Positions 1-25,773 of a stretch of 64,000 nt of DNA are shown one piece after another. Both the position numbers and the translations under genes were made by a program. The notes beneath the pieces were generated by a model that saw nothing but the letters and a program-made list of their open reading frames with translations, was not told the DNA's origin and searched no databases. This DNA is from Streptomyces sp. TRM49041. Lineage in GTDB: Bacteria; Actinomycetota; Actinomycetes; Streptomycetales; Streptomycetaceae. The first letter of the stretch is position 1. Each line of letters starts with the position of its first letter. The stretch covers positions 1 through 64,000 of the forward strand of contig NZ_VSRY01000158.1 of NCBI RefSeq assembly GCF_008271805.1. Reading direction: 5' to 3'.

Positions 1-2
1 GC

Positions 3-9121
<9,119 letters not shown>

Positions 9122-9125
<4 letters not shown>

Positions 9126-10540
9126 GCAGCGACGGGCTTCGACGGGGACTGTCCATCACGGTCATCCTCATCGGGGTGTTCATCTCCGCGGTGGACATGC
9201 TGATCGTCAACATCGCCTTCCCGAGCATGCGGGAGTCCTTCCCCACGGCCGGCCTCACCGACCTGTCCTGGGTGATGAGCGCCTACGCGATCACCTTCGC
9301 CGCGCTGCTGCTGCCCAGCGGCCGCTGGGCGGACCGGTCCGGGCGCAAGCGGGTCTTCCTGCTGGGCCTCGGCCTGTTCACCGCAGTGTCGGCCGTATGC
9401 GCGGCGGCGCCGTCCCTGGAGGTGCTCGTGGCCTTCCGCGCCCTCCAAGGCGTCGGCGCCGCCCTTATGGCACCCAGCTCCCTGGGACTGCTGCTCGGGC
9501 TGTTCGCCCCGGAGCGGCGCGGGATCGCCATCGGGCTGTGGACCGCGGTCGGCGGGGTCGGCTCGGCCGCGGCACTACCACTGGGCGGACTGCTGGCGGA
9601 GATCGACTGGCGCTGGGTCTTCGTCGTCAACCTGCCTCTCGGGGCAGTGGCGCTGCTGATCGGCGCCTGGTCGCTGCGCAGGTCCGCCACCGAGGACGGT
9701 CCGGTCCCGGACCTGCTCGGCAGCGCGGTGCTCGCCGCGTCCGTCGCCGCGGTCGTCGCGACGATCGCCCAGGGGCAGACCTGGGGGTGGGGCAGTGCCC
9801 AGGTCATCGCCCTGTCGGCGGCCGGCGCGGTCGGCCTCGTCCACACCGTGCGCCGTGCCCTGCGGCACCCCGCGCCGGTGATCGAACCCGCCATCCTCGC
9901 GGTCAGGAACGTGGCCCTGGGGAACGTCGCCACCGGCTTCTTCTTCATGGGCGTCGGCGCGATGGCCATGTCGACGATCCTGTTCCTGACCCAGGTCTGG
10001 GGCCACTCCACCTTGCGCGGCGCCCTGGAGATCGCGCCGGGCCCGGTGGCGGCCACCGTGTTCGCCGTGCCCAGCGGCATCCTCGCCGTGCGCTACGGGG
10101 TGCACCTGGTCGGCCTGGCCGGTGCCACCGCTTTCGCGGCGGGCGGCATCTGGTGGGCCTGCGTGCTGGACGGCACCCCGGACTTCACCGGCCGCTTCCT
10201 GCCCGGCTCGATCATCGGCGGCATCGGCTTCGGCCTCATCCTGCCCGCCCTGGCCGCTGCGTCGACGCTGTCCCTGCCGCCGGAGCGTGTCGCCACCGGC
10301 ACCGGCATGGCGTCCATGTCCCGCCAGATCGGCATGGCCATCGGCGTCGCCGTGGTCGCGGCCGTCCTCGCCGGCACCCCCGACCTGTCCTCCTTCCGCG
10401 CCGCGTTCCTGGTCATGGCCGGCGGCAGCCTCGTCAGCGGCCTCGCCCTGTTCGCGGTAGGCCCGGTGAGACGGCCCGCACCTGCCGGTTCGGGCGGGGA
10501 CGACAAGCAAGAGCGCATGACCCAAGCGGCAACGAGATAA
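9122..10540 (+). CDS. MFS drug-type exporter (DHA2-like, about 14 TM segments)
   Basis: This 472-residue membrane protein starts at an ATG overlapping the PKS stop by 4 bp, implying translational coupling. The N-terminus shows the SAVDMLIVNIAFPSM helix typical of DHA2/EmrB-QacA exporters. Motif A appears as GRWADRSGRKRVF after the second helix, and motif C-like glycines (LQGVGAALMAPSSLGLLLG) are present. Hydrophobic segments run to the C-terminus, which ends in a short charged tail. Given its place between the thioesterase and the P450, it most likely exports the finished polyketide and gives self-protection. The substrate is inferred from position only. Confidence 0.93.
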
Positions 10541-10553
10541 GGAAGCAAGAAAC

Positions 10554-11996
10554 ATGGACCACTCCAGCAACGCTCATGAGGCGGCCGCCGCGTCCGGCGG
10601 CACGTGCCCGGTCGACCACTCCGCCCCCGCCGCCCGGACGGTCGTGCCGTCCTCCTCGCTGCCCATGGTGGAAATGGCGCGGCTGCGGCAGGTGCTGAGC
10701 ATCTGGGCCCGCCCGGAGCCCTTCCTCAAGAGCTGCCGCGCCAAGTACGGCAGCCGGTTCCGCGTGCAGATCATCCCCGGTATCCGTATCCACGTGATCT
10801 CGGCACCGGAGGACGTGAAGAGCATGTTCCTCGCGCCCCGGGACGTCCTGCACACCGGTTCCAGCAACGGCCCCATCGAGAAGTGGACCGGCCAGAACGG
10901 CCTGGCCTGGCTGGACGAGGACGCGCACACCGCGCGGCGGCGCAGCGTCATGCCGAGCTTCCGGGGCGGCGCGCTGAAGCGCATCGAGCAGGCGGTCGCC
11001 CAGCTGGCCAAGGAGACCGTCGCGTCCTGGCCGCGCGACCAGGTCGTGTCGGTCCACCCCTTCGCGCACCGCTACACCACCAAGGTGATCATGGAGGTGC
11101 TCTTCGGTGAGCACCGCCCGTCGTGCGAGGACGCGATGTTCGAGGAGGTGATGAAGATGCTCGACTTCAACTCCCGCCCCGCGTCGATGACGATGTTCCA
11201 CCGGATGCCGGCCTGGAGGGTGAAGCTGCTGCGCCTGCTCCGGCCCAACGGCGTCAACGAGTTCCTCACCCGCCGTGAGCGGGTCTACCGGATGGTGGAC
11301 GCGGCCATCGAGGAGCGCGTGCGCTCCGGCGCGGCCGGTGACGACCTGCTGGGCGTGATGCTGGGCATCACCGACGAGGACGGCTCCAAGCCCAGCCGTA
11401 TCGAGATGCGCGACGAGATCATGACGCAGTTCCTGGCGGGCACCGAGACCACCGCCGCGGCCATCTGCTGGGCGCTGGAGTTCCTCACCCAGCACCCCGA
11501 GGTCGTCCGGCGCCTGCGCGCGGAGATCGAGGAAGGGGCGGGCGACGAGTACCTGACGGCGGTGGTGCACGAGGTGCTGCGGCTCGGCCCGCCGATCCAG
11601 CAGATCGTCCCCCGCGAGGTGGTCAAGCAGGTCGAGATCGGCGGTGTGCGGTACGAGCCCGGCGACCGCCTGTGGGCGAGCGCCTACCTGCTCAACCGGG
11701 ACGAGCACAACTACCCGCGGCCCGACGAGTTCCGCCCCGAGCGCTTCCTCGGCATCAAGCCCGCCTCGCACACCTGGATCCCCTTCGGCGGCGGCCACAC
11801 CCGGTGCCTCGGCGACCGCGTCGCGTTCGTGGAGATAAAGGCGACGCTGACCGAGATCCTGACCACCTGCGACGTCGAGCGCGCCGACGCGAAGCCGGAG
11901 TACGCGCACAGCCGCACTGTCGTCAACATCCCCAAGAACGGGGCCCGCATGGTGTTCCGTCCGCGCAAGGTGAAGACCGGACCGGCCGCGGGATGA
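10554..11996 (+). CDS. Cytochrome P450 (polyketide tailoring)
   Basis: This 480-residue P450 begins 13 bases after the MFS stop, so it is in the same operon. Landmarks: I-helix oxygen-binding AGTETT near residue 297, K-helix ExxR in HEVLRLGPP, and heme-binding FGGGHTRCLG with the thiolate Cys at about residue 418. An N-terminal extension of about 35 residues precedes the P450 fold. It is longer than the usual ~400-residue soluble actinobacterial P450s and resembles the longer CYP110-like bacterial group. The expected job is hydroxylation, epoxidation or heterocycle formation on the polyketide. It needs separate ferredoxin and reductase partners, which are not seen nearby. Family is sure; regiochemistry is unknown. 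Confidence 0.93.
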   Translation: MDHSSNAHEAAAASGGTCPVDHSAPAARTVVPSSSLPMVEMARLRQVLSIWARPEPFLKSCRAKYGSRFRVQIIPGIRIHVISAPEDVKSMFLAPRDVLHTGSSNGPIEKWTGQNGLAWLDEDAHTARRRSVMPSFRGGALKRIEQAVAQLAKETVASWPRDQVVSVHPFAHRYTTKVIMEVLFGEHRPSCEDAMFEEVMKMLDFNSRPASMTMFHRMPAWRVKLLRLLRPNGVNEFLTRRERVYRMVDAAIEERVRSGAAGDDLLGVMLGITDEDGSKPSRIEMRDEIMTQFLAGTETTAAAICWALEFLTQHPEVVRRLRAEIEEGAGDEYLTAVVHEVLRLGPPIQQIVPREVVKQVEIGGVRYEPGDRLWASAYLLNRDEHNYPRPDEFRPERFLGIKPASHTWIPFGGGHTRCLGDRVAFVEIKATLTEILTTCDVERADAKPEYAHSRTVVNIPKNGARMVFRPRKVKTGPAAG

Positions 11997-12216
11997 GGCA
12001 CGTCCGCGGCGCCCGGGCGCCGGCCGCGGGGAACCAGGGCACCGTCCTGGCGGCGGAGGGCCCCCGGGTAGGTTGGTTCCGCCGCGCGTGGCCGGTTCAC
12101 CCGGCCGGGAACCGGGGTGCCCTGGTGGGACGTACGTCCGATCGCGACGCATGTACTGGCGGGCACTTCCGACGCGCGTGTTCCGCGCGTCCGTTCCACG
12201 GAAAATGGAGGTTTGC

Positions 12217-12801
12217 ATGAGGCTCCCGAACACCGCGTTCACCGAGCGGCCCTGGCGGGTCCACGAGTTCATCAAGGACTTCGAGATCGAGGACGTCTGG
12301 GACCTGGACACCCCGGGGGGCCCCGACGATCTGGCGCGCCTGGTCCGGCAGTTCGACAGCGACGGGGCCGACTTCAAGCCGTCGCCGATGTACAAGCTGC
12401 TGTTCGCGATCCGCTGGCGGCTCGGAGCCCTCCTCAAGTGGGACGAGAAGAAGCACGGCCTCGGCCCGCGCAACCCGTCGCTGCGGGACCGGCTGCCGGA
12501 CGACCTGCGCGACGGCCCGCGCGGCCCGGACCTGAAGGTGGTGCCGCTGACGTCGGTCTACCAGAGTTCCGAGGAATGGGTCACCGAGGTCGTCAACAAG
12601 ACCGTCCACGCGGCGATGCACATCGGCTGGGTGGACGACGGGAACGGCAGGTACCACGCCCAGATGGCCGTACTGGTCAAGAAGAAGGGCACGCTGGGCA
12701 AGGTGTACATGCCCTTCATCCTTCCTTTCCGGCGCGTTTTCGTGACGCCGTCCCTGGTCAAGGCGATCGGCCGCTCCTGGCGGAAGCGGCCGGCCGGCTG
12801 A
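12217..12801 (+). CDS. DUF2867-like protein in PKS cluster
   Basis: A 194-residue soluble protein. The ATG at 12217 is preferred over upstream in-frame starts because a GGAGG (12207-12211) sits 5 bases before it and the upstream codons look non-coding. It resembles DUF2867 proteins found near polyketide genes (motifs around 'VYQSSEEWVTEVVNKTVHAAMH' region, then a C-terminal 'PFRRVFVTPSLVKAIGRSW' helix), with no signal peptide and no membrane segment. The function of this family is unknown to me; a role in release or cyclisation would be pure guesswork. The stop codon lies inside a 14-bp tandem repeat. Confidence 0.8.
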   Translation: MRLPNTAFTERPWRVHEFIKDFEIEDVWDLDTPGGPDDLARLVRQFDSDGADFKPSPMYKLLFAIRWRLGALLKWDEKKHGLGPRNPSLRDRLPDDLRDGPRGPDLKVVPLTSVYQSSEEWVTEVVNKTVHAAMHIGWVDDGNGRYHAQMAVLVKKKGTLGKVYMPFILPFRRVFVTPSLVKAIGRSWRKRPAG

Positions 12802-12860
12802 TCCCGGCCGGCTGATCCCGGTCGGCTGACGTCGGCCGGCTGATCCCGGCCGGAGACCGG
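12791..12860 (+). repeat. 14-bp tandem repeat, five units, spanning a stop codon
   Basis: Units start at 12791, 12805, 12819, 12833 and 12847. Units 1, 2 and 4 read cggccggctgatcc; unit 3 has three changes and unit 5 diverges in its second half. The first unit contains the last Ala-Gly codons and TGA stop of the upstream gene. Each unit contains CGGCCG-like palindromic bases, so the transcript could fold. Confidence 0.9.
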
Positions 12861-12944
12861 CCGGTGCGGCCCCGACGCGCCACGGTCCGCCCTCCGGCGC
12901 CCGGCGCTCCCGGAGCGCCGCCCCAGCGGCTGAACGCCGCGCCC

Positions 12945-12979
12945 CCCGCAGCCCGCGCGACCCCCGCGCGGGCTGCGGG
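12945..12979 (+). terminator. Strong hairpin terminator after the DUF2867 gene
   Basis: A perfect 15-bp inverted repeat (12945-12959 with 12965-12979) closes on a 5-base loop. A smaller hairpin lies at 12903-12919. There is no U-tract, as usual in high-GC actinobacteria. It separates the MFS-P450-DUF2867 transcript from the second PKS gene, which therefore probably has its own promoter in the following 160 bases. Confidence 0.75.
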
Positions 12980-13140
12980 CGTTCCCGGTCGGCGTGACGG
13001 ATGAGCCGCCGGCGGCGGTGGTACGTCGGGTGACGGGTGTGCGCCGGCCCTGATTCCACCGGATTCGGCGGCGCCGAAGTGTATCTGCGGGGGCCGTTCA
13101 CGGATCGTGCAGCCAAAGGGGTAGAAAGGGCTGGAGCTCT

Positions 13141-21441
<8,301 letters not shown>

Positions 21442-21485
21442 GGACTCCGCGCCCCCCGTGTGCCCGACCTGGAAGTGGTGGAGAG

Positions 21486-22643
21486 ATGAAGCCGGAAGAG
21501 CTGAAGGCCGTCCGCACGTTCGTCAAGGAGTGCCTCGGCGGCACTCACGCGGAGATGGACGCATTCGAGGACAAGCCTTCGGACGTCTACGAGAAGTTCC
21601 GCGAGACCGGACTGGCCAACTGGTGGCTGCCGGAAGACCTCGGCGGCCGCGGGATGGGCCTGGAGGACAGCGTCGAGGTCGTCAACGAGATCTCCTACGG
21701 CGACGCCGGCGTGGCCTTCACGCTCTTCATCTCCGTACTCGGCACCAGCATCGTGCAGCTGTACGGCTCCGATGAGCTCAAGGCCCGGTACCTCGCGCCC
21801 ATGGCCGCCAAGGGCTCGTTCTGCGCGACGCTGGGCAGCGAACGGGCCGCGGGCAGCGAACTCGGCAAGATCGAGACCGTGGTCGCGACCGACGGGGACG
21901 AACTCGTCGTCACCGGTGAGAAGTTCTTCTCCACCAACACCGACTTCGCCGACTTCCTCGTCGTCGTGGCCCGCTCGGCCGAGGACCCCGAGGCGTACCA
22001 CGCCGTGCTGATCCCGCGCGACACTCCCGGCGTCGAGATCGTGAAGCGCTGGGACGTCATCGGCCTGCGCGCCTCGTACACGTACCAGGTCAGCCTGAAG
22101 GGCTGCCGCGTCCCCGTGGCGAACCGCCTCGACGGCTCGGGCCTGCGGCTGCTGGAGATCGGCCTGAACGCCAGCCGCATCCTGATCGCCGCGACCGCGA
22201 TCGGGATCGCCCGCCGCGTGCGCGACCACTGCATGACGTACGCCAAGGGCAAGTCCTTCCGTGACGGCGTACTCATGGAGAGCCCCGTGTTCGCACAGCG
22301 GCTCGGGCAGATGGAGATGCAGATCGACGTCATGAGGAGCCACTGCCTGCGCGCCGCCCGCGAGTACGACGCGATCATGGCGGACCCCGGCGCCGCGGCC
22401 CTCTTCCACCGGCAGGGCACCCTCAAGTCGGCGCTGACCGCCAAGATGTTCTGCGGCCAGGCCGGCTGGGACGTGGCGAGCGTGGGCTCCGAGATGTTCG
22501 GCGGGCTCGGCTACACCCACGACCTGCCCATCGGCAAGCTGATGCGCGACATGCGCTACGTCTCCCTCGTGGAGGGCGGTGACGACGTCCTGCGCGACCT
22601 GCTCTTCAGTCGCTATGTGATCCCGGTGCCGCGCCGTTCCTGA
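21486..22643 (+). CDS. Acyl-CoA dehydrogenase-like flavoprotein of the PKS cluster
   Basis: This 385-residue protein has the full acyl-CoA dehydrogenase fold: N-terminal helical domain, a middle beta domain with 'CATLGSERAAGSE' and 'VTGEKFFSTNTDFADFLVV', and a C-terminal helical domain. Glu363 in LVEGGDD aligns with the catalytic base position of the medium-chain enzymes. The ATG at 21486 follows GGTGGAGAG and lies 44 bases after the PKS stop, so it is probably cotranscribed. In this context it could desaturate an ACP- or CoA-bound chain or help make an unusual precursor. The loading AT looks like a methylmalonyl type, so a role in starter supply is not required. Family is clear; the substrate is inferred. 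Confidence 0.9.
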   Translation: MKPEELKAVRTFVKECLGGTHAEMDAFEDKPSDVYEKFRETGLANWWLPEDLGGRGMGLEDSVEVVNEISYGDAGVAFTLFISVLGTSIVQLYGSDELKARYLAPMAAKGSFCATLGSERAAGSELGKIETVVATDGDELVVTGEKFFSTNTDFADFLVVVARSAEDPEAYHAVLIPRDTPGVEIVKRWDVIGLRASYTYQVSLKGCRVPVANRLDGSGLRLLEIGLNASRILIAATAIGIARRVRDHCMTYAKGKSFRDGVLMESPVFAQRLGQMEMQIDVMRSHCLRAAREYDAIMADPGAAALFHRQGTLKSALTAKMFCGQAGWDVASVGSEMFGGLGYTHDLPIGKLMRDMRYVSLVEGGDDVLRDLLFSRYVIPVPRRS

Positions 22644-22660
22644 CGGCGGGGCACAACCGG

Positions 22661-22707
22661 ACGGCCCGGCCCGGCCCCCGCTCACGCGGGGCGCCGGGCC
22701 GGGCCGT
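22661..22707. terminator. Bidirectional hairpin between convergent genes
   Basis: A perfect 15-bp inverted repeat (22661-22675 with 22693-22707) spans a 17-base loop. It lies between the convergent acyl-CoA dehydrogenase and methyltransferase stops, so it can end both transcripts. Confidence 0.85.
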
Positions 22708-22713
22708 GTCCGG

Positions 22714-23379
22714 TCAGGGGACGTCGGCCTCGAAGAGGGCGGTGCAGCCGTGGACGGTCAGCGTGTGGGAGAGGAAGCGCGCGGCCAGCTCCGTGCGCAG
22801 GTCGTCGAGGCTGTCCTCGGAGTTGTGCATCACGCCGCGCCGGTTCCACATCGCGAGCGTGGCGCGGGCCGCCGCCCCCACCGGTACGCCCCGGGTGAGC
22901 ACCGTGGCGCCGAAGACGCGCCCACCCGGCCGGACGCACGCCGCGACGTGGTCCAGCACCTTGGCCTTCTCGCGGATCGTGCCGGGTACGCAGTGCAGCA
23001 GGAAGTTCATCGACGCCGAGCCGTACGCCCCCTCGGGGAGCGGCAGCGGCTCCAGCGCGTTTGCCCGCACCGTCCTGACGTCGAAGCGGGCCAGGCGTCG
23101 GGCCGCGTGGCGCAGCGAGTGCTCGTTCAGGTCCGCCAGGGTGATGGCCTGCTGCGGGGCGGTGCGGCAGTTGTCCAGGAAGTAGCCGGTGCCCACGCCG
23201 ACGTCCAGATGGTCCGGTGACACATTGCGGTCGAACATGGCCACCACTTCCGGCACCGGGACGCGGAAGAGGAACCGGCAGTTGAACTTGAAGGCCACCA
23301 GGTCGTACAGGGGAAGCGTGTACGGCCGGTACATGGCCTGGCCGGCGTGCACCTGGTCCGAGTGGGGCGAGGCGGTCAC
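22714..23379 (-). CDS. Class I SAM-dependent methyltransferase
   Basis: The GTG at 23379 is chosen because GGAGG lies 6 bases upstream and the longer upstream reading frame has no such site; this gives 221 residues. The SAM-binding motif I is LDVGVGTG (residues 58-65), followed by an acidic 'LADLN' strand end and a 'GSASMNFLLHCVP' motif-IV region. It is small, has no extra domains and no membrane segment. It is convergent with the PKS operon and separated only by a terminator, so it may act on the polyketide, for example O-methylating an enol of the predicted 3,5-dioxo terminus. Alternatively it belongs to the flanking region. Class is sure; role is inferred. Confidence 0.85.
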   Translation of the reverse strand: MTASPHSDQVHAGQAMYRPYTLPLYDLVAFKFNCRFLFRVPVPEVVAMFDRNVSPDHLDVGVGTGYFLDNCRTAPQQAITLADLNEHSLRHAARRLARFDVRTVRANALEPLPLPEGAYGSASMNFLLHCVPGTIREKAKVLDHVAACVRPGGRVFGATVLTRGVPVGAAARATLAMWNRRGVMHNSEDSLDDLRTELAARFLSHTLTVHGCTALFEADVP

Positions 23380-23516
23380 GTGAAACCTCCGGCCGGCGTG
23401 GCGAATACGTCTGGGCCCGACTATACGTGGCCGCATTACCCTGCCCACCGGGGAGTCGCTAGGGCGTGTATCGAAAGTGCCTGGTGGAGAGCCCATTTGT
23501 GATCCAGGATGATTGG

Positions 23517-24059
23517 ATGGTCACGCTTGAGACTCCCCGTTTGATCCTGCGTCGCTGGCGCGAGGAAGACGTTGCGCCCATGGCTGCCATCAATGCCGAC
23601 CCCGAGGTCATGCGGTGGATCCGCGACGGCAGCGTCCGTGACGAACAGCAGACTCGCGGCGGGGTCCAGGCATGGGAGAGCGAGTGGGAGTCACAGAACT
23701 TCGGCCTGTTCGCCGTGGAGATCCGGTCCACTGGCGAGCTGGCCGGGTTCACCGGGCTTTCGGTGCCCGACTTCTTGCCGGAGGTACTGCCGGCGGTTGA
23801 GGTCGGCTGGCGGCTCGGACGTTCCCACTGGGGGCAGGGCTTGGCCACCGAGGCCGCCGCGGCCGCTGTACGGTTCGGGTTCGAAGAGCGAGGGCTGGAG
23901 CGGATCGTCAGCATCACTCAAGTGGGCAACGACGCCTCCGAACGGATCATGACCAAACTGGGGATGCATCCGGTCCGTGAGACCGTCAATCCCACCGGCG
24001 GTCGGCGAGTAAGGGTGTTCGAGTTGTCGTCGGACCAGTACGTCACAACCACTCGTTGA
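23517..24059 (+). CDS. GNAT N-acetyltransferase (RimJ/RimL-like), passenger of the IS
   Basis: The ATG at 23517 begins the standard 'TPRLILRRW' strand of RimJ/RimL-type acetyltransferases, giving 180 residues. The acetyl-CoA loop is represented by 'GWRLGRSHWGQGLATEA', followed by 'GNDASERIMTKLGM' near the end. An in-frame ATG at 23466 lies inside the IS end and is less likely. The last five codons run antisense across the transposase stop (24043-24045), so the tail was probably formed at the junction. These enzymes acetylate small amines or protein N-termini. The substrate cannot be told; a resistance or toxin-neutralising role is possible for a passenger gene. Confidence 0.85.
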   Translation: MVTLETPRLILRRWREEDVAPMAAINADPEVMRWIRDGSVRDEQQTRGGVQAWESEWESQNFGLFAVEIRSTGELAGFTGLSVPDFLPEVLPAVEVGWRLGRSHWGQGLATEAAAAAVRFGFEERGLERIVSITQVGNDASERIMTKLGMHPVRETVNPTGGRRVRVFELSSDQYVTTTR

Positions 24060-24917
24060 TGGCGGCAACGAGGACGGTAGCCTCGTAGCGGACCGCGATT
24101 TGTCGTACCGGGTGGCCACGGCTCGATGTCTCTTGAGGCGATTGATGCCGCACTCGACCGCGTGCCGGGCCTTGTAGTCCTCTGGGTCGAACTTCGGTGG
24201 CCGGCCGCCACGGGAACCGTGCTTCCTGCGGTTGCGCGCCTGGTCGGCTTTGTCCGGGATAGTGCAGCGGATTCCCCGGCAGCGCAGGTAGGTGCGGTTT
24301 TTCCGGGAGGCGTACGCCTTGTCAGCCCGCACGCGGTCGGGGCGGACGCGCGGCCGACCCGGCCCTATGCGGGGCACACGGACTTTCTCCAACACCGGTT
24401 CGAACTGCGGCGAGTCCCCCCGCTGCCCTGCCGTCACCACGATCGACATGGGCTTCTGCCCCTGCTCGACAGCCAAGTGCAGCTTGGTCGTGAACCCGCC
24501 GCGCGAACGCCCCAGCCCGTGATCATCGGGCTCGTCGAAGACACCGCCCGGTGGTTCTTTCTGCAGGTCACTCTGCTTGCGGGCTCCGGCCGCATGCTGA
24601 TGGGCACGGCACACAGTGGAGTCGACGCTCAGGTCCCACACGATCGCGCCCTTCGCATCGGCCAGGGCATGGAGCCGGGTGAGAACCTGGTGCCAGGTGC
24701 CGTCTCGCTGCCACCGGCGAAACAGGTCGTAGATCCGGCCCCACGGCCCGTACTCGACGGGCACGTCCCGCCATGGCACCCCGGTGCGGACCCGGAACCG
24801 TATGCCGTCGATCAGCTGCCGCCGGGACCAGACCGGCGGCCGCCCCACCTTCGTCCTCTTCGGCAACAACGGCTCCAGCACAGCCCACTGCTCATCCGTG
24901 AGATCTCCCCGCCCCAT
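24043..24917 (-). pseudogene. IS5-family transposase, frameshifted near its C-terminus
   Basis: From the ATG at 24917 the protein shows the IS5 pattern: N-terminal 'LTDEQWAVLEPLLP', first catalytic Asp in VDSTVCRAHQHAAG, second Asp in RADKAYASR, and Glu in HAVECGINRLKRHR followed by ATRYDK. Right after ATRYDK the frame shifts at about 24098-24102. In the neighbouring frame the expected ending continues (AVRYEATVLVAAINEWL, stop at 24043). One missing base explains it. All three catalytic acids precede the break, so partial function cannot be excluded; without correction translation continues antisense through the GNAT gene to 23691. Confidence 0.85.
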
Positions 24918-24963
24918 GAACCGAGATCATCCACAGCTCAAGATCCACTTTCGATACACGGCC

Positions 24964-25254
24964 TAGGTCGCCCAGGTGCATGATGACGTAATCGCGGACC
25001 GCGTCACGCAGCCGGTCGGCGTCCCACACCGACCCGTTGAGCAGCCACTGCATCCGGTCCGCGGTCACATGCCCGGCACGCTCCGACAGTGTCCAGCCGT
25101 TCTTCTTCGGCAGCTCCGCCAGCAGCCCCTCGATGAACTGCGCGAACACCACCCGAGGCTCCGGCCGGTTGAACAAGTACCCCAACGAACCAGTCAACGC
25201 GGACAATTCAGCATCCCACCCGGCTATCTGCTCAGCCGTCACACCCAGCATCAT
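24964..25254 (-). pseudogene. IS701-like transposase, 5' fragment cut by the IS5-type element
   Basis: About 95 N-terminal codons resemble IS701-family transposases ('AEQIAGWDAELSALTGSLG', 'KKNGWTLSERAGH', 'MQWLLNGSVWDADRLRDAVRDYV'). The similarity stops exactly at the CTAG bordering the IS5-type element. The catalytic part is absent, and I do not find the continuation on the other side of the element, so insertion was accompanied or followed by loss of the remainder. Non-functional. Confidence 0.75.
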
Positions 25255-25362
25255 GCCCGGTCAACGACGCCACACAGGCTCCGTCACAAGATCTCCGGCT
25301 GTAGTACCTGTGACCTGGCGCAACGGCCACCGCGAACGGCTCACGTCGTGAATGGCCGGAAC

Positions 25363-25650
25363 TCAGGCCAGCAGAAAACTCAGTCGATCGTCGGCCATCC
25401 CCGGGGAGATCTCGAGGATCTCCGCGCTGACGACGTCCTCTCTGACGAAGGGGTCGGCGTTCACCCGGCTCTGCAGCTCTTCCAGAGTCGTGCTGTGCGC
25501 GAAGACCGCGCCGCCCAGGCCCGGCTGGATGCTGCCGACCAGGAGGAAAACGCCGTCGTCGATGCCGCGCTTGATCCACTCCTGGTGGCCGTCCATATGG
25601 TGGCCGACTGCGCTCTGGTTGTTGGAGAACCGAAGCAGTACCACGAACAT
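25363..25650 (-). CDS. YciI-like (YCII domain) protein
   Basis: A 95-residue protein. The ATG at 25650 is preferred to upstream starts because it begins directly with the first strand (MFVVLLRFSNN) and has AAAGGGA upstream. It shows the YCII pattern: a His-rich helix 'GHHMDGHQEWIKRG', then 'GVFLLVGSIQPGLGGAVFAHS' and 'VNADPFVREDVVSAEILEI'. The fold is a dimeric ferredoxin-like barrel related to polyketide-cyclase and chlorite-dismutase-like enzymes; the His/Asp pair is the proposed active site. The gene lies 123 bases downstream of the HD/SnoaL gene on the same strand and may be cotranscribed. Substrate unknown. Confidence 0.85.
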   Translation of the reverse strand: MFVVLLRFSNNQSAVGHHMDGHQEWIKRGIDDGVFLLVGSIQPGLGGAVFAHSTTLEELQSRVNADPFVREDVVSAEILEISPGMADDRLSFLLA

Positions 25651-25773
25651 GTGATCCCTTTCTGTCACCTTTGACGCGTCAGGCGCTTGCCTGTCCACGC
25701 TTCCGCTGTGTGCCGTGCTCGGCACCTTCCGTGCAGGAACTGAGCCAGTCGCACATCTGCTGCGCCACGCGCC

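Larger units (their letters stand above)
23463..24962. mobile_element. IS5-type element carrying a GNAT passenger gene
   Basis: The ends are near-identical 18-bp inverted repeats: GGGCGTGTATCGAAAGTG at 23462-23479 and the complement of GGCCGTGTATCGAAAGTG at 24946-24963 (17 of 18 match). CTAG flanks both ends (23459-23462 and 24963-24966), consistent with a CTAG/TA-type target duplication. The span between them is 1500 bp. Inside are a leftward transposase and a rightward GNAT gene whose 3' ends overlap. No second inverted repeat is seen just after the transposase stop, so the GNAT gene lies within the element rather than beside it. Confidence 0.8.

Noticed and set aside
24090..24110. Programmed frameshifting in the IS transposase
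   Set aside because: No slippery A-rich or G-rich heptamer is seen at the break and it lies after the catalytic residues, so a simple deletion is more likely.
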